A stretch of DNA of 24,232 nucleotides from JBGZEX01 sp041846495 (lineage in GTDB: Bacteria; Bacteroidota; Bacteroidia; Bacteroidales; Marinifilaceae): the NCBI GenBank assembly GCA_041846495.1, contig JBGZEX010000084.1, positions 1-24,232 on the forward strand. The letters are read 5' to 3'. The notes beneath the pieces are model-generated. The model saw only the letters and a list, made by a program, of their open reading frames with translations, did not search any database and was not told the origin of the DNA. The translations under genes were made by a program, and so were the position numbers. This document shows positions 18,147 to 24,232 of this stretch, in pieces (within the stretch, counting starts at the first letter, position 1; each line of letters begins with the position of its first letter).

Positions 18147-18306
18147 TAAGCCGATGTATTCTGTCCGGCAGCCTGTCCCTCCCGGGGAAATCCGGACTAT
18201 AACCCGGAAACGGGAAGTATCCGGGGCAAACCGTACTCCTACGGTAATCGAATATGCGGCAGCCTGCCGTAAAATCCATTGAATCATCTCATATGCATAC
18301 AGTCGA

Positions 18307-19608
18307 CTAAACTTTACGCCCGTAAAGGTCGTAATTATCCGCCCCGGAAATAAATACCGTGCAAAAACATCCCGGCTCCAATTCCTCTTCGGAAGTAAAA
18401 AATACCTCTCCGTCCACTTCGTACGAATCGAATTCCGTACGCCCCACGTAATATTCTCCTTCCCGGCGATCGACCGATACTTCCAAGCGTTTTCCCAACA
18501 TGGACGAAGCTATCTCTCCCGATATCCCGGCTTGAATTTCCATAAGCCTGTCCGCCCGCCTTTTCTTCACCTTGTCAGGTACGTCGTCCTTATAATGCCG
18601 GGCACAATAAGTACCCTCCTCGTGAGAATAAGGAAAAACTCCCAATTTCTCAAAACGTTCTTCTTCTACAAACCGGCATAAATCCTCAAAATCCTCTTCC
18701 GTCTCCCCCGGATGCCCCGTCATCATCGTCGTCCTTATGCATATGCCGGGCACCTCATTCCTTATGGTTCTCAACAAAGCTTTCGTCTCCTCCCTCGTAA
18801 TCCCCCTTCTCATCAAGCGGAGCATACGATCGCTGCTGTGCTGAAGAGCAATATCCAAATAACGGCATACATTGGGACGCTCTCTCATCACTTTTAACAA
18901 TTCCATGGGAAACCCGGCAGGATAAGCATAATGCAAACGAATACGTCTTATACCCGGAATATCCGAAACCGCCTCAACCAATTCGGCCAGTCTGTTCCGG
19001 CCGTATAAATCCGTCCCGTAATTCGAAAGGTCCTGGGCGATAACCATCAACTCCCTTACCCCCTTACCGGCTAAAAACAAAGCCTCTTCAATAATGTCTT
19101 CGAAAGGACGGGAGGAAAATATCCCTGTAATAAGCGGAATCGCACAATACGAACAATGCCTGTTGCAACCTTCCGATATTTTCAAATAGGCAAAATGCCC
19201 CGGCGTCGTAATTTCGCGTACATTCCGCAATCTCTCATCGTATTTCTTACCCATATAAGCGATTATCCTCCGGCCTTCGAACTTGCCGAACAAAGCATCT
19301 ATTTCCGGTATCTCCCGTTTAAGCTCCTGCCCGTAACGCTGCGACAAACATCCCATCACGATGATTTTTCCCACCTTACCCGCATTCTTGAGTGCCACCT
19401 GCTCCAATACGGTTTCTACGGATTCCTCTTTGGCATCCCCTATAAAACCGCAGGTATTGACGATAACCGTATCAGCTTCCGCATTTTCCGCATCTACAAC
19501 TACCGCATAACCGGCTCCTTTCAACTGACTCAGAAGCAATTCCGTATCCACTAAATTTTTGGAACACCCCAGCGTAATCAAGTTTATCTTCCGCCTGTCT
19601 TGCATCAT
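18307..19608 (-). CDS. rimO: Ribosomal protein S12 methylthiotransferase RimO
   Basis: A 433-residue radical SAM enzyme that adds a methylthio group to the conserved aspartate of ribosomal protein S12. The N-terminal UPF0004 domain has the three cysteines for one 4Fe-4S cluster (Cys15, Cys53, Cys87). The radical SAM motif is C148-N-R-H-C152-S-Y-C155. A TRAM domain forms the C-terminal 65 residues or so. The start LITLGCSKNLVDTE and the GVFPYSHEEGT stretch separate it from MiaB and MtaB. Two Met codons in tandem open the frame, at 19608 and 19605; either may be used. It diverges from the YgiQ-type gene. Confidence 0.95.
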   Translation of the reverse strand: MMQDRRKINLITLGCSKNLVDTELLLSQLKGAGYAVVVDAENAEADTVIVNTCGFIGDAKEESVETVLEQVALKNAGKVGKIIVMGCLSQRYGQELKREIPEIDALFGKFEGRRIIAYMGKKYDERLRNVREITTPGHFAYLKISEGCNRHCSYCAIPLITGIFSSRPFEDIIEEALFLAGKGVRELMVIAQDLSNYGTDLYGRNRLAELVEAVSDIPGIRRIRLHYAYPAGFPMELLKVMRERPNVCRYLDIALQHSSDRMLRLMRRGITREETKALLRTIRNEVPGICIRTTMMTGHPGETEEDFEDLCRFVEEERFEKLGVFPYSHEEGTYCARHYKDDVPDKVKKRRADRLMEIQAGISGEIASSMLGKRLEVSVDRREGEYYVGRTEFDSYEVDGEVFFTSEEELEPGCFCTVFISGADNYDLYGRKV

Positions 19609-19625
19609 AAATATTTTTCGTACGG

Positions 19626-19633
19626 CAAAGGTA
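19626..19633 (-). promoter_or_regulatory. -7 promoter box for rimO
   Basis: The minus strand reads TACCTTTG, a full consensus match identical to the cupin -7 box, 17 bases before the rimO start. The -33 position carries no TTTG. The 12 bases acggcaaaggta are shared with the cupin promoter. Confidence 0.55.
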
Positions 19634-19663
19634 AAAAAAAATGGGATTTATCCCGATATCCCA

Positions 19664-19671
19664 TATATTTG
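19664..19671 (+). promoter_or_regulatory. -7 promoter box for the YgiQ-type gene
   Basis: TATATTTG, a full TAnnTTTG match, ends 18 bases before the ATG at 19690. It lies inside the longer open frame that begins at 19600, supporting the shorter start. No -33 TTTG is found at 19 bases. Confidence 0.5.
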
Positions 19672-19689
19672 CATGAAATTACGGAAGAA

Positions 19690-21525
19690 ATGGACAGGTA
19701 CGATTCTGCGAATTGGCTACCTACTTCAGCAAAAGAAGTAAAAGCCAGAGGATGGGATTCTCTGGATGTCATCCTTTTCTCAGGCGATGCCTACGTTGAC
19801 CACCCTTCGTTCGGCATGGCCGTAATCGGAAGGCTGTTGGAATCCTTCGGTTTAAAAACGGCCGTCATTCCTCAACCGAACTGGAGAGACGACCTCCGCG
19901 ACTTCCGGAAGTTAGGCCCTCCCCGGCTTTTCTTCGGCATATCCGCCGGCAGCATGGATTCCATGGTAAACCATTATACGGCAGCACGGCGTCTACGCTC
20001 CGACGATGCCTATACGCCCGGAGGAAAAGCGGGAATGCGTCCGGATATGCCGACTATCGTCTACACCCGTATCCTCAAACAACTCTATCCCGATATCCCG
20101 GTAATTATCGGAGGGATAGAAGCTTCCCTGAGAAGAACGGCTCATTACGACTATTGGGAAGACAGACTCCGACCTTCCATTTTGGTCGAAAGCGGTGCCG
20201 ATATGCTCGTATACGGGATGGGAGAAAAACCCTTCGCCGAATTATGCCGCCTCCTGAAAACAGGCGTCCCCTTCCGTTCGTTGACAAATATTCCTCAAAC
20301 GGCCATCCTTCGCCCCCGGAATACGAATTTCGCAACAAATAAAAAATGGAGGGTCGTCCATCTCCATTCCTACGAAAAATGCCTTGAAAACAAAAATCTT
20401 CACGCTGAAAACTTCCGCCGTATAGAAGAAGAGTCCAACAGCTGCGATGCCGCCCTCATATTACAAGAAACAGGTGAAAACCAAATTATTATCAATCCCC
20501 AGTTCCCACCTATGACGACTCGGGAATTGGATGCCGTATATGAATTGCCCTTCACCCGATTGCCTCATCCTCGCTACAAAGACAAACTCATTCCGGCCTA
20601 CGACATGATACGCCATTCCGTAAACATTCACCGGGGATGTTTCGGAGGATGCGCATTCTGCACGATATCCGCCCATCAGGGAAAATTCATCATTTCCCGC
20701 TCTCCGGAATCCATAATAAGAGAAGTGAAACGCATCGTTTCCATGCCCGATTTCCGGGGCACCGTAACCGATCTCGGAGGTCCTTCCGCCAATATGTATA
20801 TGCTCGGAGGAAAAGATATAAACATATGCCGTCGCTGCAAACGCCCCTCCTGTATTTATCCTTCCGTATGCCGCAATCTCGATACGAACCATACGCCTCT
20901 TTTAGAATTATACGAACAGGTGAGAAAAATAGAGGGAATAAAACATTGTTTCATCGGTTCGGGTATCAGATACGATATTGCCCTCCACGACACGGGAAAT
21001 TCCGACATCAATGCAGTCAACAGACATTATCTCGAAACCGTCATCCGGCACCATGTATCCGGACGGTTCAAAGTCGCTCCGGAACACACTTCCGATACGG
21101 TGCTCAAAATCATGCGTAAGCCTCCATTCGAATTATTCTTCCGGCTTAAAAACATATTCGATAATGTAAACCGTAAGTACGGACTCAAACAGCAAATCAT
21201 CCCCTATTTCATTTCCTCCCACCCGGGATGCCGACCGGAAGATATGGCGGAACTCGCAGCCGAAACCAAAGCCCTGGATTTCCGTCTCGAACAGGTGCAG
21301 GATTTCACGCCTACACCGATGACCGTAGCTACGGTCATCTATTATTCCGGAGTCCATCCCTACTCCCTTAAACCCGTATTCTCCGCAAAAACCCCGGAAG
21401 AAAAGAAACTTCAGAACACCTTCTTTTTCTGGTATAAAAAAGAAAACCGCAAATCCGTAATATCGCTGCTCAAACGACTCGGCCGTTCCGACCTTATCCG
21501 CAAAATATATCCACACCGCCAATAA
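19690..21525 (+). CDS. YgiQ family radical SAM protein (UPF0313)
   Basis: A 611-residue radical SAM protein of the YgiQ/UPF0313 family, whose reaction is not established. It begins with the family's conserved block LPTSAKEVKARGWDSLDVIL at about residues 10-29. A vitamin-B12-binding-like fold follows (DAYVDHPSFGMAVIGRLLE). The radical SAM motif is Cys317, Cys321, Cys324 (RGCFGGCAFC). A second cysteine group from residue 380 (CRRCKRPSCIYPSVC) is typical of the family and may bind another cluster. The frame is open from a TTG at 19600, but the extra 30 residues are lysine-rich, cover the promoter, and are absent from the family block; the ATG at 19690 is preferred. Divergent from rimO with 81 bases between. 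Confidence 0.92.
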   Translation: MDRYDSANWLPTSAKEVKARGWDSLDVILFSGDAYVDHPSFGMAVIGRLLESFGLKTAVIPQPNWRDDLRDFRKLGPPRLFFGISAGSMDSMVNHYTAARRLRSDDAYTPGGKAGMRPDMPTIVYTRILKQLYPDIPVIIGGIEASLRRTAHYDYWEDRLRPSILVESGADMLVYGMGEKPFAELCRLLKTGVPFRSLTNIPQTAILRPRNTNFATNKKWRVVHLHSYEKCLENKNLHAENFRRIEEESNSCDAALILQETGENQIIINPQFPPMTTRELDAVYELPFTRLPHPRYKDKLIPAYDMIRHSVNIHRGCFGGCAFCTISAHQGKFIISRSPESIIREVKRIVSMPDFRGTVTDLGGPSANMYMLGGKDINICRRCKRPSCIYPSVCRNLDTNHTPLLELYEQVRKIEGIKHCFIGSGIRYDIALHDTGNSDINAVNRHYLETVIRHHVSGRFKVAPEHTSDTVLKIMRKPPFELFFRLKNIFDNVNRKYGLKQQIIPYFISSHPGCRPEDMAELAAETKALDFRLEQVQDFTPTPMTVATVIYYSGVHPYSLKPVFSAKTPEEKKLQNTFFFWYKKENRKSVISLLKRLGRSDLIRKIYPHRQ

Positions 21526-21622
21526 AACGGCTATTGAATCGATTCGAAGCGGATATCGAAGGAGTAAAATAAAATTTAACGTATTTTCTATACCCGCCTT
21601 CGCATTTCCGGAAATAATATTT

Positions 21623-21630
21623 TATATTTG
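21623..21630 (+). promoter_or_regulatory. -7 promoter box of the TPR lipoprotein gene
   Basis: TATATTTG, a full consensus match, is only 8 bases before the ATG. TTCG at 21599-21602 is one base off the -33 TTTG and is 20 bases upstream, an acceptable spacing. The transcript would have almost no leader. Confidence 0.55.
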
Positions 21631-21638
21631 AAACCGAT

Positions 21639-22355
21639 ATGAGATTTATTTTATTATTATCCGTCATCTTGGCGGGAACCGCTTCCTGTTCCCGTCATAA
21701 AGCCGCGGAATTCAACCGCCGCGGTATGGATTTTATAAATAAAAAAAATCATAAGGCCGCCCTCAGGGAATTCAACCGGGCCATCGAATCGGCTCCCGAT
21801 TACATAGCTCCCTACTACAACCGGGCTGTCATCTATTCGAATAACAACGAATTCTCCAAAGCCGTACGGGACTTCAGCTATGTCATCGCTTCCTGGCCGG
21901 ATTTCTCCAAAGCCTATATAAACAGAGGACTTACATACGAAAATATGAATAAAATCCCGGAGGCGCTTAGAGATTATTCCCGCTCCATCAATACGGATCC
22001 CGAATACGCCTTGGCCTATCACTACAGGGGCATTCTCAGATTTCGCATAGGAGATAACGACGGAGCCCTCGAAGATTACGACAAAGCTGCAGCTTTAGGG
22101 CTCTCCACCAGTGCCCTTCACTATAACCGGGCTGTCATTCTCCAGAAGAAAAAACGTTATGCGGAAGCCATTCTGGAATATGGGAAATGCATAGCAATAG
22201 ACCCCTCAGCAGCTATTTGCTATTACAACCGGGCGACGGCCTATATAGCTCAGGATAAAACCGAAAAAGCTCTTGAGGATCTGAATATCGCCTCCAAACT
22301 CGGACATGCCAAGGCTTGTCGTCTCAAAGATTCCCTCTCCCTCATTCGGGATTGA
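21639..22355 (+). CDS. TPR-repeat lipoprotein
   Basis: A 238-residue lipoprotein. Signal MRFILLLSVILAG with lipobox GTASC places the lipid on Cys17; the following Ser-Arg-His lack the acidic surface signal, so it probably faces the periplasm. Residues 22-225 are six 34-residue TPR units in register (for example AALREFNRAIESAPDY, ALRDYSRSINTDPEY, AILEYGKCIAIDPS), with a repeated YNRA motif at helix A. TPR arrays form protein-binding scaffolds; the partner is unknown. Its last 14 bases overlap the end of menE on the other strand, an unrelated pathway. Confidence 0.88.
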   Translation: MRFILLLSVILAGTASCSRHKAAEFNRRGMDFINKKNHKAALREFNRAIESAPDYIAPYYNRAVIYSNNNEFSKAVRDFSYVIASWPDFSKAYINRGLTYENMNKIPEALRDYSRSINTDPEYALAYHYRGILRFRIGDNDGALEDYDKAAALGLSTSALHYNRAVILQKKKRYAEAILEYGKCIAIDPSAAICYYNRATAYIAQDKTEKALEDLNIASKLGHAKACRLKDSLSLIRD

Positions 22356-23397
22356 CACTTATACGGGAACGGATAAGTTTTCCGGATTTCGTCCTCGGAA
22401 TGCGTTCCGTATAGATAATCTCCCGGGGGATGGCATGACGGGGCAACAGTCTCCTGAAAAGCGCATCCATCTTCCTGCGCTTTTCCGGCGGCCACTCCAT
22501 ATCCTCCACCACCATAACGATACGTTCCCCGAGACGTTTATCGGGCAGAGAACTGATATAAAAAGGGACTTCCATCTCCCGGAAAACGAGGTCTTCCAAT
22601 TCCTCGGGGGAAAATTTGATCCCCCCGCTATTGATTACGTAATCCAAACGCCCTTTCCACACGAAATGCCTCTCATCTACGAGCTCCACCATATCCCGGG
22701 TGCAAAACTCCGATTCCCGAATATGGGGAGCATGTATGCAAAGACATCCGGATTCGTCCCGGCGGAAACGTACTCCTTCCAAAGCCTCGAAACAAGCGGA
22801 AGCTCCCTCTCCGTTCAATCGCATAAGAGCCGTATGGGATGCCGTTTCCGTCATTCCGTAAGTAGCGAAAAAACGGGTGGGAATATCCGCCAACCGCTCT
22901 CTCGTAGTCCGTGCCAGGGGGCCTCCTCCTATCAAAAGATTTTCCACCTTTTCGAACCGGTGGCTTTCCCCCGAAGACAGGATGTCCTCCACTTGCAGGG
23001 GTACGAGCGCTCCGAGTTTGACCTTCGTATGCAGGGAGGAAAGAGGCAAAGAAGAGGGAGGTTCCGGCAATAGAACAGCCCCTGCTTCGAATGCCCTCAC
23101 CACCATCATTTTACCGGCTATATAAGAAAGCGGAAGAGAGAGCATCAGTACGGAATCCCGGGATATGTCGAAAAAAGCATTGGTCAGCCGTGCCGAAGCC
23201 GCCATCGCTTTTTTAGGCAGACGGATAAGCTTGGGCATACCCGTAGAGCCGGAAGTACGCACCTCTATAAAATCCCGGGAATCGCACCATTCCGACACGA
23301 ATGCACGCAATGCGGATTTCCACGGAACATCATCTCCCAAGGCGCCGGCGGCTATCTCCCGCAAACCGAAATACCTGTCCTCATACAGAATTTTCAT
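22342..23397 (-). CDS. menE: o-Succinylbenzoate-CoA ligase
   Basis: A 351-residue adenylate-forming enzyme that activates o-succinylbenzoate with CoA and ATP in menaquinone synthesis. Diagnostic motifs are the P-loop RTSGSTGMPK at 47-56, YGMTETASH at 180-188, GRLDYVINSGGIKFSPEELE at 249-268, and the catalytic lysine loop PRTKSGKLIR near 335-344. It is shorter than the about 450-residue E. coli form but of the size usual in Bacteroidales. It follows menC by 22 bases in the same transcript, which supports the substrate assignment over other ligases. It ends by overlapping the TPR lipoprotein gene by 14 bases. Confidence 0.93.
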   Translation of the reverse strand: MKILYEDRYFGLREIAAGALGDDVPWKSALRAFVSEWCDSRDFIEVRTSGSTGMPKLIRLPKKAMAASARLTNAFFDISRDSVLMLSLPLSYIAGKMMVVRAFEAGAVLLPEPPSSLPLSSLHTKVKLGALVPLQVEDILSSGESHRFEKVENLLIGGGPLARTTRERLADIPTRFFATYGMTETASHTALMRLNGEGASACFEALEGVRFRRDESGCLCIHAPHIRESEFCTRDMVELVDERHFVWKGRLDYVINSGGIKFSPEELEDLVFREMEVPFYISSLPDKRLGERIVMVVEDMEWPPEKRRKMDALFRRLLPRHAIPREIIYTERIPRTKSGKLIRSRISVNPE

Positions 23398-23419
23398 CAG
23401 TCCCCCTTTTCATATCCGT

Positions 23420-24232
23420 TTACAATCCCCCGTTCCCGTATCTTTCCCGGAACAAGGCCTCGATATCGCAACGGGAAGGTCTCTTCCCTCGGGCATATCT
23501 CAAATAACCGCCTTCCGTATAAAGAGGCGCATCCGTATTATTCGTAAACAAAGCGCCCGTACCCAATCCCTGAGGCAGGGGATTCCCGTGAATATAGGTC
23601 CACTGGGCAATGGCATTCAGGCCTATATTCGACTCCAAAGCGGAAGTGATCCACCACGCTATCCCCATGGATTCGGCAATCCTTATCCATTGCTCCGTAC
23701 CGTAAAAACCTCCGATAAGTGAAGGCTTGAGTACGATACAGGCCGGACGGATATAAGCTAACATCTCCCGTTTGGAAGTTTCATCGTATAAGCCTATCAA
23801 TTCCTCATCCAAGGCCACGGCAACAGGGGCATTCGCAGCAATCCTGCGCATAGCCCCGTAATTCCCGGCCCTGACGGGCTGCTCCACCGAATGGATGCCG
23901 AAGGCGGATAAACGTTCCAATTTATACATAGCCTCCTCTTCTTCGAAAGCCCCGTTCGCATCGAGACGGATAACGGCATCCTTCCCGAATTTCTCGCGGA
24001 CCATCCGTACCAAAGCAAGTTCCGATTCGAAATCGATAGCCCCGATTTTAAGTTTTATACAGCGGAAACCCTCCTCCCGTTTCTCCTCCACACGCCTTCG
24101 CATAGCTTCGAAGCTCCCCATCCATATCAAACCGTTTATGGGAATCCCCGCCTCGCCGGAAGTGAAAGCCGAGGGAAAAAGCAATCCCCCGCCCTCGAAG
24201 TCGGCAAGCGCCGTTTCCATCCCGAAACACAA
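23420..24232 (-). CDS. menC: o-Succinylbenzoate synthase, N-terminus outside window
   Basis: An enolase-superfamily enzyme that dehydrates SHCHC to o-succinylbenzoate, the step before MenE. The frame is open to the right edge, so the first part (probably about 70-80 residues) is missing; the TTG at the edge is not taken as a start. Catalytic residues visible in the 270 residues present are the lysine pair in IKLKIG (60-62), metal ligands Asp91 in RLDANG, Glu117 in VEQP and Asp142 in ALDEE, and the second-barrel-side lysine Lys169 in VLKPSLIGG. The muconate-lactonizing-like barrel is complete from there to the end. First of the menC-menE pair within the window. Confidence 0.93.
   Translation of the reverse strand: MCFGMETALADFEGGGLLFPSAFTSGEAGIPINGLIWMGSFEAMRRRVEEKREEGFRCIKLKIGAIDFESELALVRMVREKFGKDAVIRLDANGAFEEEEAMYKLERLSAFGIHSVEQPVRAGNYGAMRRIAANAPVAVALDEELIGLYDETSKREMLAYIRPACIVLKPSLIGGFYGTEQWIRIAESMGIAWWITSALESNIGLNAIAQWTYIHGNPLPQGLGTGALFTNNTDAPLYTEGGYLRYARGKRPSRCDIEALFRERYGNGGL

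Noticed and set aside
18097..18279. N-terminal extension of the cupin by 61 residues
   Set aside because: It spans the best promoter in the window and its translation is rich in Cys, Arg and Pro with no domain pattern.
19600..19689. N-terminal extension of the YgiQ-type protein by 30 residues
   Set aside because: It begins with TTG, is not part of the family's conserved start, and covers a likely promoter box.

Overview
The window looks like a chromosomal segment from a member of the Bacteroidales (Bacteroidota). The evidence is a SusC/SusD pair driven by an ECF sigma factor and a FecR-type anti-sigma factor, lipoproteins with acidic residues just after the lipid cysteine, promoter boxes of the Bacteroidota form TAnnTTTG, weak Shine-Dalgarno signals, and a menaquinone operon with short Bacteroidales-type MenE and MenC. 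The genus cannot be fixed from the sequence alone. No rRNA, tRNA, CRISPR array, transposase or integrase was seen.

Left part (1-3213): two back-to-back hairpin terminators, then a minus-strand pair made of a thioredoxin-fold secreted protein followed, after one base, by an S41 carboxy-terminal processing protease.

Centre (3389-11640): one minus-strand locus, read in the order ECF sigma factor, FecR, SusC with an STN signalling domain, SusD, a fasciclin-domain lipoprotein and a small unidentified lipoprotein. This is a trans-envelope signalling and uptake system in which substrate binding at the outer membrane should release the sigma factor. Its most striking feature is a run of 13 G (coding strand, 9770-9782) inside the SusC signal peptide. 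As sequenced, the good ATG with the signal peptide is out of frame with the 1172-codon body of the receptor. Losing one G restores a 1193-residue exported SusC. This is either a slipped-strand phase-variation switch caught in OFF or a homopolymer sequencing error.

Right part (12085-24232): housekeeping genes in short, mostly convergent or divergent units. They are two small outer-membrane beta-barrel proteins with a shared terminator, a MATE transporter that overlaps nth (endonuclease III) tail to tail, and a RelA/SpoT protein whose hydrolase site is degenerate. After these come a small cupin, rimO and a YgiQ-type radical SAM protein diverging from a shared 81-bp promoter region, a TPR lipoprotein overlapping menE tail to tail, and menC running off the right edge. 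Several promoters here sit only 7-20 bases before the start codon, suggesting very short or absent leaders.
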